Assembly: GCA_007258455.2 (NCBI GenBank)
Contig: VDFB02358134.1
Coordinates: forward strand, 216,055,565 to 216,119,564
Direction: 5' to 3'
DNA length: 64,000 nt
Source of the DNA: Sequoia sempervirens
Lineage: Eukaryota > Streptophyta > Pinopsida > Cupressales > Cupressaceae
The position numbers and the translations under genes are program-made. The notes beneath the pieces were generated by a model that searched no databases, was not told the origin of the DNA, and saw only the letters and a list, made by a program, of their open reading frames with translations. Positions 11,081 to 21,020 of the stretch are shown piece by piece; the stretch's first letter is position 1, and every line of letters begins with the position of its first letter.

Positions 11081-13370
11081 TGAAATTGGTGATAACCTAT
11101 GCTGCGGGAAAAAGTTTTTTTTCTTTATGTTTGGTCCTATTTTCAATCTAAGCATCTTAATTTTTAGATTGATTTTTTTTATTGACTTAGTGGTATGATA
11201 GGATAGCTTATGATATCTTTTATTATTGAGTCAATTGATTTTGTCAATTCTCATCATAAAGAACTCATGTGTGGCTTAATCAATTTCGTTTTCTCAAAAT
11301 AGTGGACATGTTTTGTGTTATCGTTTTTGTAATACATGCCTAACTTTAATTTTTCGTGTTAATAGGTACAAAGCTGAAAATCAACGAAGGTACAAACGAA
11401 CAACGAAGGCGAAAAGGTGCAAAGCAAAAGAGGAGGAAGATTTTTGTTTGAAAACACAATGTGTTTTTTAACACTTTAAAACTACTTCACAAAACGAAAA
11501 CGAAAGGAGGGGAAGATTTTTTTCTTTGAAAACACAATGTGTTTTTTAACACTTTAAGTGTTTGATCAACACTTCACGAAATTGTTTTCCTTTTCATTTT
11601 AGAACATTAGTTTTCAATTGGGGCTAAAACGAACAAATTGTTTTTCATTGCAAAGGACTTAAAACGAACCTTAGGACAAACTTACTAGATTTCGTTTTGG
11701 GTTAAAAATTGAACAAGCAATCCTCACATTTCATTTGGTGCTTAAAACGAATTCACAATTGCTTTGAAGGGTGTAAAACGAACAAGTGTTTGATTTGTGT
11801 GATTGTCTTTTGAGTACGTATCCTCTCCCCTTGCGCTTCGTGCGATCTAGGGTGCAAGAGAAACACTCAAAATACATTTTATTGCTTTAAAACACTTCAT
11901 TTTGGGCTTAAAAATTGAACATCTTGTGCGAGTGTGAGTAGGGGCATTTTCGCGTAGATTCTCTTTCTTTGTGCCATCAAAGATCGATCGAGTTACATTG
12001 TGTCTTTGCTCGCTTTTGTTTATCTTAGAGGGCCTGCCTTTGGGAAAAGTACTCACCCAATTTAATCAACCGGTAACACTCTAAAGCCAAGAGTATTTCC
12101 AGCCGATATAAATGAGGGTTTTGGTTAAACGCCATAATCACGCGGTTGGCTCCGACAAGATGGATCCGAAAGGGGACTCTTGCCGTATGGGTCAATCTCC
12201 ACGAACGGAAAGTCCTTACTAGAACCTATGTGCTAGAATTTGCCAAAATCCTTAATCTTTGTTGTGCAAGAACGGTCGCTCAAGTCAGCCCACAATTTTA
12301 CGGCTTTTAGTAGAGATGGAAAGCATGCCATGGGAGTTTCATGGGTGTTGGTGCTTGGCTGCCCCGTATAAGTGAGTGCCGTGGAGGGGAGCCAGTGGGG
12401 TCAAGCATCTAACCATCCGCTAAAAGTAGGCGTAGCTGGACTTGTCCAAGTGGGGACTCAACAAACATTGTCTATCACATCCATAGGGCTTGTAATTATT
12501 CTTTGTTTGAAAACACAGTGTGTATTCGAAAACATTTGCAAACCAACATTCAACATCATCATCAAGACTTCAAACCCCTTAGTTTGAGCAAATACCTTTG
12601 ACAAAACTCAAGAACTATTGCTTACCCTTGGGATTATGTCCTTAGAGGTTCCTAAGTAATTGGGTTTACATCTTAATTTGCTCTTACAGAGGTCAACGTT
12701 AGGCAACCTTTGTCCTAAATTCTTGGAACTTCCACATAGCACTTTGTGGGACAAAAAGAAGTTGTGACATTGGACATTCAGTTTGAAACCTAATCAAAAA
12801 GTGTGTTTGTGGCAAAAAGAATACACTAATCAAAGATAACAAATTGGACCCCACACATGTGCTTGATATCTTTTGGTCATATTGGTCTTTTGATTGCTCT
12901 TAGAGAAAAGTGTGTTCTTCAATACCTTGGCCTAGTAAAAAAAGTCTCTCTAAGTCTCTTAGGATCATCAAAACTTCCATCATCCATCCAAACATTTATC
13001 AAAATTCATCCATCCAAACAACTTTAAGAGCTTTGAAAACATCATTACCTAGACTTGGGTACATTTATAGACCAAATCAAAATCATTTGTTTAGTTAGGT
13101 GTGTTTGGATGAATCCTTCCACGCACACTTAGTTAAATTATCAACCATCCTCTAAACAAGTTCATCCTAAGATCACATCCAACATCTTAGGGTTTACAAG
13201 TTCATCACCCACATCAAACAATCAAAATCAAAATCCCTAAGTCTAGCATTGATTCAAAGTTCCTAAACGTTCAACACTCATATCATTTACACATTTCATC
13301 CTCCATCTCGTCATTGGTCCTAAGAACCTTAGAGGTCACTTTTGCTACAAGATCAAAACACAAGAAGAAC
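11081..13370 (+). other. Element 2 leader, with blocks shared with Element 4
   Basis: No gene. Four collinear blocks match the leader of Element 4: TTCGTTTTGGG (11691 and 40753), GGCCTG...AAAAGTACTCACCC (12031 and 40961), TAAAGCCAAG (12082 and 41019) and CGAACGGAAA (12202 and 41165). Such shared non-coding sequence after the PBS is where packaging and dimerisation signals lie in retroelements. A packaging role here is inferred. Two 33-base near copies around AACACAATGTGTTTTTTAAC lie at about 11450 and 11533. Confidence 0.75.
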
Positions 13371-16295
13371 ATGGAATATAAACTAGATTCATACATCATG
13401 AGCGGTCCAAACCAACCAAACTATCCAAGCCTCACGAAATCATGGGATTATGGAAACTCACATCCATACATAGGATCACTATCTCCTACGAATAGCAATA
13501 GCACAACGAATGTGAGTATGCCCAATCTGAATTTTGGAACACATCTCCCCATGATAGATTTCAATCAAAGTCCAAACTTACAAGTCTATCCTCCAAACAA
13601 TCAAAACATGAGTCTTCAAACGAGCAACGCCATTCCACCAAATCCCTACAAACCAAATGTGGATGTACCAAGTGGAAGTTTTCAAAACATGAATCCTAAC
13701 TCGGAAAACTTTGGAAAAATGATTCCCAATACCAACAATGTTCATCCTATCATGCCAAATCTGAACATCATCCCAAATCAGAACATTATCCAAAGTCAAT
13801 TTTCCCATAATCCCATTCAAAAACCGCAAGCATGCATGCCAAAACTACTTGAACATAAGCCAAATCAACTATCTCAAGTGAGTCAAGATCAAAATCAAGA
13901 ACAAATTTGGCGAGATCAAATTGCGGAACTTTCCAAAATAGTTGAGGCATTGCGCCAAGGGAAATCTCCACCACCATTACCTACATCATTCCTTGGTTTA
14001 GGGCTTCCCCCTTTACCTAGCACCAATCACGCCACCCAAATCAATCCACCTAACGTCAATCAAACCATCATGTCAAATCCTTCGAGTATACCATCGACAT
14101 CGCACCAATGGATGGTATCTAATCAAACAACAACATTGATCCCAAATCAAAATACGGTCTCCCAAGAACCTATCACCTCGGTTATTCCAACCATCAATAT
14201 CCCTTCAATCATTCCAACCACCACTATCATGCCCATCACATCTCAACCCCTCACTACCATGATCGCTCCGAGCGTATCTCAAACACTTGTCACTACATCC
14301 AACATGATTTTGAATCCACCACCACCCCCACCACCACCAACTTCCACCACATCAAACCAATACAACGCGACATTACAAGCTGCTTTTCAAAAGGGATACC
14401 AACAATACCTAGCCATGCAACAAGCAACACAAGCTCAAAGTGTGAAACAATCCTCTCAAGTTGCCCAATCCTCTCAAGCTACCCAACCAACACGAGCACA
14501 AACACAAAAGATGACAACTATTGAAAACAAGGATCAAGATCAATCTATCACTGAGCACATGTTTACTTCATCCAATGATCAAATCGACATATGTCAAGAG
14601 TCACTTTTGAATCATGATCAAAATCCACCAACAAAACTTGACAATAAGCCAATTCAAGCAATATCAACATCACTTGACTCTATGGTCGAAGACATTCATA
14701 ATCTCTCCACCACAATTGTCGAAAACAATGATCAAAACCTCTCCATCGAGGAGCACATTGAGGATGTATCTACACAATCCGATGATCAACTCACCATACA
14801 TCAAGAGCCACTTTTTAGTGATCTCTTTCAAGGAGTATTAGGAATATTTGATCCAATTGACATAATGCACGATCCATCGACCTATGATCATGTTGAAAAT
14901 GTCTCTACATCGCCTTATGAGTTAGAGGACATATCTCAAAAAGTTATTCCAAAGCAAGATCAAAATCTTTCACTAAGGTCTAGCAATGATCCTTTTCAAA
15001 ACATGTTGATCCCCTTTGACCTCATGGTTACAGATGCTGAAGGAACCTTGAACTTGACCATGCCTAATGTTGACATCCAAAAGTCCTTTGTAAGAAATCT
15101 ATCCTTTGAAGCTGCCCCATGTCAAGAACTTGATCCAAAGCATGTCAAAAGCAACTCCGAAATTAATCAAGATCAAGAATTTGTATCTCCAAGATACTAC
15201 AATAATCTAATGAACACTCTCTTATCCATGCAAGATGATCATATTCATACTCCTCCATCTACCCATGAGATGCTTTCTATAGATGGGCACGTAGCTGATC
15301 TTCATCTAGAACAAGATTTTGTTACACAAAAAGAGCAGATTCTTAACTCCTACAATCAAATGGAGTTGTCAACATCAGGATCAAATATGTCCCAAACTCA
15401 GATTGAGGACATCATGAATAAAGATATCCATCATTATCCATTTAAGGAAACAAGTCAAATAGAACGTCCAGAGTTAGCAGAGCAGCAAATTGAAACGTCA
15501 CCTACGATAGTCATTTATCAGAGAATGCATTATACACAAGAGCTCTTGGAGCAAGCGAAATCAAAGCATGAAGGTACTACTACCACCATACTGGGGGCAA
15601 CTTCGTCTCAAGCAAACGTCAACATAGGGAGCATGAAGAATCCTTATGATGAAATCAATGTCAATACTACAACCAGCCACGCCATGAATCTTCATTCACC
15701 CATCACCCCATCCACAAATTGGGACCAACGTCAAAAGGAAGATCTGAATCAAAGTACGAAGAACGTTATCAAATCAAAAGAATCTAAGAAGCATATCGGA
15801 CAAATCAAATACAAATGGATACCAAAGAATACAAAGAAAGATCATCCCTATCAAACTCCATCAGTCAAAGAAACTATGGGGAAAACTAAAAGAGGGAAAG
15901 GTATCCATCAAAGATGTCCACAAAATCAAAAGCAGGCTTTTCAAGCAACATACAAAGTGTATCAAGCAGTTGGTCCTAATTCCATGCACACTTCCGTATC
16001 CACCCATCATTGCTCATCTTCCCAAGTTTGGAGAGTCAAAGGTTCCAAACTGTCAACCAATCCATCTCTTATCCCTAAATGCACTCCATCCACGCCTCCA
16101 CACATAATATCCAGTTCTTACATTGACCGTGTATTGGCAACCTTCATCATAAGGATTCAGAAGGCAATCTATCGCGATGTGCGCGACAAAGTCAACCCTG
16201 GTATCGACGAAGCATATCAAGAATCCCAGAAATTGTATTCAAGTGCACGTATCTTAGCAAAGCAGCTCCGGCAGGATATCAATGGCACATTATGA
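13371..16295 (+). CDS. Uncharacterised Asn/Gln/Pro/Ser-rich protein of about 974 aa, sole large ORF of Element 2
   Basis: An uninterrupted frame runs from ATG 13371 to a TGA at about 16295; an upstream TTG at 13314 in the same frame is less likely as a start. The first 180 residues are rich in Asn, Pro, Met and Ile with repeated PN and QNM motifs. A short helix (EQIWRDQIAELSKIVEAL) follows, then prolines including an eight-proline run, a Gln-rich stretch (YQQYLAMQQATQAQ) and Ser/Asp/Gln-rich imperfect repeats of the type NDQIDICQESL / DDQLTIHQEPL. A basic section (KKHIGQIKYKWIPKNTKKD) and an amphipathic C-terminus with several Arg and Lys end it. It has no zinc knuckle and no aspartic protease, RT, RNase H or integrase motif. 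It could be a structural or RNA-binding protein of a non-autonomous element, perhaps derived from the region upstream of a Tat gag. I do not recognise the family. An intact frame of this length in otherwise decayed DNA implies recent selection or very recent insertion. Confidence 0.8.
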   Translation: MEYKLDSYIMSGPNQPNYPSLTKSWDYGNSHPYIGSLSPTNSNSTTNVSMPNLNFGTHLPMIDFNQSPNLQVYPPNNQNMSLQTSNAIPPNPYKPNVDVPSGSFQNMNPNSENFGKMIPNTNNVHPIMPNLNIIPNQNIIQSQFSHNPIQKPQACMPKLLEHKPNQLSQVSQDQNQEQIWRDQIAELSKIVEALRQGKSPPPLPTSFLGLGLPPLPSTNHATQINPPNVNQTIMSNPSSIPSTSHQWMVSNQTTTLIPNQNTVSQEPITSVIPTINIPSIIPTTTIMPITSQPLTTMIAPSVSQTLVTTSNMILNPPPPPPPPTSTTSNQYNATLQAAFQKGYQQYLAMQQATQAQSVKQSSQVAQSSQATQPTRAQTQKMTTIENKDQDQSITEHMFTSSNDQIDICQESLLNHDQNPPTKLDNKPIQAISTSLDSMVEDIHNLSTTIVENNDQNLSIEEHIEDVSTQSDDQLTIHQEPLFSDLFQGVLGIFDPIDIMHDPSTYDHVENVSTSPYELEDISQKVIPKQDQNLSLRSSNDPFQNMLIPFDLMVTDAEGTLNLTMPNVDIQKSFVRNLSFEAAPCQELDPKHVKSNSEINQDQEFVSPRYYNNLMNTLLSMQDDHIHTPPSTHEMLSIDGHVADLHLEQDFVTQKEQILNSYNQMELSTSGSNMSQTQIEDIMNKDIHHYPFKETSQIERPELAEQQIETSPTIVIYQRMHYTQELLEQAKSKHEGTTTTILGATSSQANVNIGSMKNPYDEINVNTTTSHAMNLHSPITPSTNWDQRQKEDLNQSTKNVIKSKESKKHIGQIKYKWIPKNTKKDHPYQTPSVKETMGKTKRGKGIHQRCPQNQKQAFQATYKVYQAVGPNSMHTSVSTHHCSSSQVWRVKGSKLSTNPSLIPKCTPSTPPHIISSSYIDRVLATFIIRIQKAIYRDVRDKVNPGIDEAYQESQKLYSSARILAKQLRQDINGTL

Positions 16296-16662
16296 TAGAG
16301 GCATCTACGTCAACACCACCAGATGGTTCAGCGTGAATCTTTCAGAAAAATACAAAAAAATCAAAAAATATGAAAATCCAAAAAAAATCAGAAAAATGAT
16401 TGAAAATAGTAAAGATAAAAAATCGTCCTCTAGTGAAAACCACTATGGTGGCGCTTTGGGCAAGACCATGACAAAAACCTGGCAAATAGGCGTCATGTGT
16501 ATAATCGAGCATCTACGTGCGCCAGTTCAGATGAAAGCATCTCATCCCATCCATAATAAATTGAACATTCCATCCATCTTATCCATAATAAATCCATCCA
16601 TCCATGAACCATTTATCCAATACATTCGCATATATCCGCATCCATCATCTCGGTTATCTTGA
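16283..16662 (+). CDS. Possible small overlapping ORF, 126 aa, unknown
   Basis: Its ATG overlaps the end of the large ORF by about 14 bases in another frame (ATGGCACATTATGA contains both start and stop). The product starts with a short Tyr/Lys-rich part, has a basic middle, and ends in Ile/His/Pro-rich sequence from a region of simple repeats. The ATG-TGA overlap could permit reinitiation, but the second half looks like translated non-coding sequence. It may be chance. Confidence 0.25.
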
Positions 16663-17271
16663 TCTTGATGACATTTTGGGGCACGCTTTACGCTTGCTTA
16701 CGGTAAACATCTTGACATGGGTCATCTTCATTGATCCTATCCTATCCTATGTTATCTGAGCTATGAAGCATTATCCAAATGAGCACTTGTTATCCGAACA
16801 CCTTATCTTATCGCAAGATAATCCTTGGCATACTTTGCGTGCTTACCATATCCATCCATCCATACACTTATCCGAGCATCCATGCATTGCATTCCATACA
16901 TTGCTAGACATTGGGGGCAGATATGTACATCTTGCTTCCAGAATAAATCTTGGTCTATATCCTCCAGCTTATGTGGCGATCTGAACATTGGAAAACATAA
17001 AATCAAATTGGTCCACCACTTGTGAGCGAAAAAATCCGAATCACTAGCCCATGGCACATTTTGATGAAAACAGTCCTTATCAAGCTTCATCTTTCATCGA
17101 ACATCAATCCAAACAATCACTATCAGTCACATCTAACACACCCGTCAAATGTCAGATCAAATCATCCAAACATCTTTTGTTCGAAACCAAGCTTCATCAA
17201 ACATGATAAATCAAATCCAATCAAAAAATCATCATCTCGGGATATCCTTGTGTTGCTTAACACTATCCTTG

Positions 17272-17428
17272 CATTGTCGTATATCCTCGACAATGTTATC
17301 ATTATCAATTCTGATCAATCCAGCCCTTGCATTGTTGTGTATCCTCAACAATGTTATCATCATCAATCCTTTCCCAATCCTTGTGTTGCATAACACTATC
17401 CTTGCATTGTTGTGTATCCTCAACAATG
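17272..17428 (+). repeat. Three direct copies of a short hairpin with compensating arms
   Basis: Arms CATTGTCG/CGACAATG at 17272-17295, and CATTGTTG/CAACAATG at 17330-17353 and 17405-17428. The eight-base loop TATATCCT or TGTATCCT is conserved. The repeat continues outside the hairpin with TTATCATCATC. Confidence 0.85.
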
Positions 17429-17539
17429 TTATCATCATCATCAATCCATCGATCTGATCAATCAACCTTAGCTTGGTTTTCAACAAAATCCCAAACAGAG
17501 CACTGATATCATTACACATCCATATCCAAATTGTCAAAA

Positions 17540-17870
17540 TCATGCGAAAAATCCAAAAACATCAAAACATCAAAAAACATCAAAACATCAGAAAATCAGA
17601 AAATCCAAAAACATCCAAAACATATCAAAAATCCAAAAAACACTCAAAAAGTCAGAAAACATCAAAAAACATTGAAATCCGAACTACGTCGTCTCTGAGC
17701 TTAAACGTAGGCAAGGCTAGTCTTTGATCAGCCCCCGAGACATCAAAATCCAAAAACATTCGAATCACATCAAAAATCCAAAAACATTCAAAAACCATCA
17801 AAATCCAAAAACACCAAAAACAGCCTCAAAACATTTCAAAAATGTCAAAAACATCCAAATATTTGCAAAA
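17540..17870 (+). repeat. A-rich low-complexity array (AAAACATCAAAA type)
   Basis: Irregular repeats of AAAAACATC, AAAAATCC and similar 9-12 base words, interrupted near 17685-17740 by a unique stretch. The open frames across it are products of the repeat. Confidence 0.8.
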
Positions 17871-18690
17871 ATCCATCCATCTCATCTCGCTTGCACCCGC
17901 AATAATCAATCATCCATAATAAACTGATCATCACATTCATCCTTTGGCAACACAAACAGAAACAAGCACAACAGTCAGCAAAAGCAAACTTCAATCGTAA
18001 AACCAAAATCGAAGCAACAAATCTTTAAAACAAAATCAAACACTTGATTAGTCCTAAACATGTCAGTCAACTTTATATCATTAGCCTATCAATCAACTTA
18101 TCAAACCATCATCATCCTGTACAATGCATGTCCTAGGATATATCGTTCCGACAATGGGCATCATTTATGGATATCACCTTGGATTCTTATCCTATCAAAA
18201 CAAATCCCTTTGGCTAGAGGTATGAAGAACATTGGCTTGTTTGTACTTGATATTTTTTTCTTTGATTTATCTTATTGCTACCCAAGGACCTCTTGATGAT
18301 ATCCGAACGAGGATTTAGAGAAATAGGAATGGGGCAACGATCATTATCTTTTGTTTGCTGTGCTTGTTGGATGTTCTTGTAAAATAACTTGGTGAATACT
18401 TTCTTTGTTAGGTATGTATGGAGGAGGTTTCAGATAGCTTGTTGACTATTGCATTGATTGGTTATACCTTTCCGTGTTTTGGTCCGAGATGTTTGAGATT
18501 TCTAAAGTGCATCCTAGCAAGGTTTCGTATGTCAAGTGTGAACAAGAATACTCCTATCTATTTGTCGAGTCAAAGTCCATCACACTAAGTACAACGTCAT
18601 CCTGGTCCTTCATACCTTGATGCATCATACTTAGGCGTGTTATCAAACATAAAGTAAGTGACCCTTTGAAAATCCCAATCCTTGATAAGC

Positions 18691-18742
18691 AAATCATCAT
18701 CATTTATCATCATCATCTATCATCATCATCATCATCATCATC
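18691..18742 (+). repeat. ATC/CAT microsatellite
   Basis: CATCATCATC tracts interrupted by TTTATC and TAT. The last run is about eight perfect units. Confidence 0.9.
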
Positions 18743-19303
18743 TCTAATAAAGTATCGACCAATCATGGACTTGTTGGATCCTCTTGTCATCATCTCATTT
18801 CCACACTAACATCATGCATCCGTCATGCATCCATCATGCATCCATCCTGCATCTGCAAACCATCAATAAACTACATACCACATATCATTCATATCATACA
18901 TCATAGGAAACATCGATCATTTCACATGCATTGCATATCATCATCATAATATAGATCTGTTAGTCTAAGCATTTCATAAATCATCCGTTGCATAATCACA
19001 GCATATCACATCATCAATCTCATCCATCTCATATCATATCATCATTTAAGTTGTTTAGGATAATATAGATTTGTTATTCTAAGCATTTTAAAATCATCTC
19101 ATTTGCATCGTCATCCACAATCACCCATTTTGAACCTCTTTATCGCGAGATCGACCCTCAAATTGAATCTTTTCGCTCGATCTCTCGAGGGGGCAATGTA
19201 CCAGTGTACTTCTTTCCGCTGGGGCATCTAAAAAATCATGAATTTTTTTAATTTTGATGCGGCAAGTTTATTCTTTGAACCAACGCAACAAGTACATTGT
19301 TTC

Positions 19304-19317
19304 AAAGAGGGGCAAAA
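19304..19317 (+). other. Polypurine tract of Element 2
   Basis: AAAGAGGGGCAAAA directly before the 3' LTR start TGTAGACATG. Confidence 0.85.
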
Positions 19318-20220
19318 TGTAGACATGCAAATTTTACATTATGCATTCGATCAGGATCATTTATCAATTGAACTATATATTGCATTGGATCCATTCATCA
19401 CCTTCATCCATTTAAATAATCTCATTGCCTAAGGTTATTTAAAATCAAAAGCCATTTAAATCAAATCCTAAATCATTTTCCATCATTTTCTAATTTCAAT
19501 AAATCAATTATCAAAGTCCAAAATGTCAACTCACCTAATCAGCATTAAATCAGCATAATCATCATCTAATCCTAATCTAATGCTAATCCCATCCCACTTG
19601 CATTATCTAGACCTAGCCACTTGCACAATAAATCAATTTTATTGATTTATTAAAACCTCATTTTCCCTCAACATGACAAGTCAAACAGGGCATTTATTGC
19701 TCTCCTTTCTTGTCCCCCTCTCAAAATTTATGGCAAAATTTGAATTCAAATTTTCCCCCTCTTGGGCACTCTTCCCAAATCTTGCACACACATCAACTAA
19801 TCACATGATGACAAGTGTCCTCAACTCATTGGCTTGTTTTTGATCCCACATTGGTCCCTCTTCAACACTTGGCATTTTGAAAATCTTTAAATACAAGCTT
19901 CAACATTGAGCAAATCCTTCACAATCTCCACAATTTGATGCAAGGTTACTCTCTTCACTTGAGATTTGATCTTGTTCATCATTTCACTCCATAATCTCCA
20001 TTGGCATTTTATCATTTTGAGCTTTAATCAAGGATTGGGAAAGGGTCACTAGCACATGTGACACCAATCCACTATGAGATAGAGTTGGATCATGTCTTTC
20101 ATATGCATTCTTTAGTTTATATTGTTCCATTTTTATTGCATGATTGATGTGTTTTATTATTTCATAGGGATGTTAAAATGGTGTTTTAAACTAACCATAT
20201 TGCAGATTTTAGCATCCACA
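19318..20220 (+). repeat. Element 2 3' LTR (903 bases)
   Basis: It matches 9846 onward up to about 20071, with a short divergent stretch near 19977-20030. From there to ATCCACA at 20220 it has about 150 bases not found in the 5' LTR. The outer edge is fixed by the ccatc target duplication at 20221. Confidence 0.9.
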
Positions 20221-20225
20221 CCATC

Positions 20226-20820
20226 AACCAAAGGTGCTCAAAGACAATGAGAGAGGAATGTAAGTCCATAGCTATGATAGAGTCAGCGTAGCCACAACAA
20301 CGTAAAAAGTAGTGTTGTAAGACACCAAGCTGAAACTTATATGGTAGATGTGTAGGATGTTGTGAGTGTTGGAAACATGAAGCCAATAGTGCAACTAGTA
20401 GGAAGAGTATGGAGCAAAATGTGAAGCTAGAGAAAATATTAATGTATAGAAGATCAAGAAAAAAGTCTAGAAGATGGATTGAATGAGAAAGATAGCCATT
20501 TAAAGGCCAATTAGGAGGGAAAGAGCTATTCAAAGGTTAGCAAGAAGGTGCAGGGGCATTACATTTCATTGTCAATGGAGAACGTAATGCATCTATAGAT
20601 TCCAAAGGCATGAATCATGTCAGGACGATAGTGCGCCATGCAGACGTTCATGTGTCGTACGTGTGTCCCTGACAAAAATTCCCCCACCGACACTAAAAAA
20701 AGTGTCAAGTGGATGTGGTATGAAATGAGGACGTGGAATTACTTGGTTGGATTTGATTTTTCTAAGGTGGAGGGTGTAAAAGGGGAATTCAGAAGAGGGG
20801 TGCAAATTTTCTCCTACACA
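20226..20820 (-). repeat. Element 1 5' LTR, outer part
   Basis: It continues the LTR interrupted at 9845, aligns with about 2050-2639, and ends CTCCTACACA followed by the target duplication atgag at 20821-20825. Confidence 0.9.
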
Positions 20821-20825
20821 ATGAG

Positions 20826-21013
20826 AAGAAGGATGAGAAGGAGTGACAATGCTAAGAAGGATGATGAAAAAATAGAAGACAACATTGGTGACAAGGAAAA
20901 TGTAGAGGAAAAGAAGGATGATGGTAATGTGAAGATGGTTGGAGAATATTCTAGAACCTTCAAAAATTCATTAAAGAGTTTATTGAGCATGCAATTATAG
21001 TTCCAACTTGTTG
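20826..21013 (+). pseudogene. Broken charged ORF, second piece
   Basis: Directly after the Element 1 target duplication the plus strand codes for a Lys/Asp/Glu-rich stretch (KKDDEKIEDNIGDKENVEEKKDD) that resembles in composition the piece at 938-1332. After one frameshift a helix-like KEFIEHAIIVPTCCF stretch reaches the solo LTR edge. It stays in frame with the piece resuming at 22201, which supports one ancestral gene. Confidence 0.4.
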
Positions 21014-21020
21014 TTTTTGC

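Larger units (their letters stand above)
16663..19303 (+). other. Long 3' untranslated region of Element 2
   Basis: About 2.6 kb without a credible gene. It holds (ATCC)-rich stretches around 16560-16900, the hairpin array at 17272-17428, an A-rich AAAACATCAAAA array at 17540-17870, an ATC microsatellite at 18691-18742, many ATCAT repeats to 19130, and a purine run followed by TGTACC at about 19188-19201 that resembles a second, unused polypurine tract. Confidence 0.7.
9846..20220 (+). mobile_element. Element 2: young non-autonomous LTR retrotransposon with one intact unknown ORF
   Basis: It is complete from TGTAGACATGC to ATCCACA with target duplication ccatc. Order: 5' LTR 9846-11060, Tat-type PBS from 11064, leader to 13370, intact ORF 13371-16295, small overlapping ORF to 16662, long 3' untranslated region with repeats, purine tract 19304-19317, 3' LTR 19318-20220. 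No protease, polymerase or integrase is encoded. About five differences over the roughly 650 shared LTR bases suggest recent insertion. The PBS and several leader blocks match Element 4, so a Tat element is the likely helper. The U5 parts of the two LTRs differ, which is anomalous. Confidence 0.93.
1333..20820 (-). mobile_element. Element 1: old Gypsy-like LTR element, gag-protease only, with nested insertions
   Basis: The minus-strand order is: 5' LTR (20820-20226 plus 9845-9132, split by Element 2), PBS (9128-9111), gag (8900-6105, split by a solo Copia LTR), protease remnant (6104-5540), a proline/serine-rich tail, a polypurine tract (2658-2640) and the 3' LTR (2639-1333). LTR lengths are 1307 and 1309 bases, the ends are TG...CA and the target duplication is atgag. 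I found no reverse transcriptase, RNase H or integrase in any frame between the protease and the polypurine tract. It therefore looks like a gag-pro element that depended on another element, or an old internal deletion. The two LTRs differ at roughly one base in eight to ten by eye, so the insertion is old. Confidence 0.88.

Noticed and set aside
17272..17428. CRISPR-like array
   Set aside because: Three irregularly spaced repeats in plant retrotransposon DNA with no spacers of uniform length and no cas genes.
17540..17927. Lys/Asn-rich small ORFs
   Set aside because: Products of the A-rich AAAACATC repeat; no conserved start or domain.
19188..19201. LTR start at TGTACC after a purine run in Element 2
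   Set aside because: The 5' LTR has no such sequence at its start; the real 3' LTR begins at 19318 as shown by the repeat and the target duplication.
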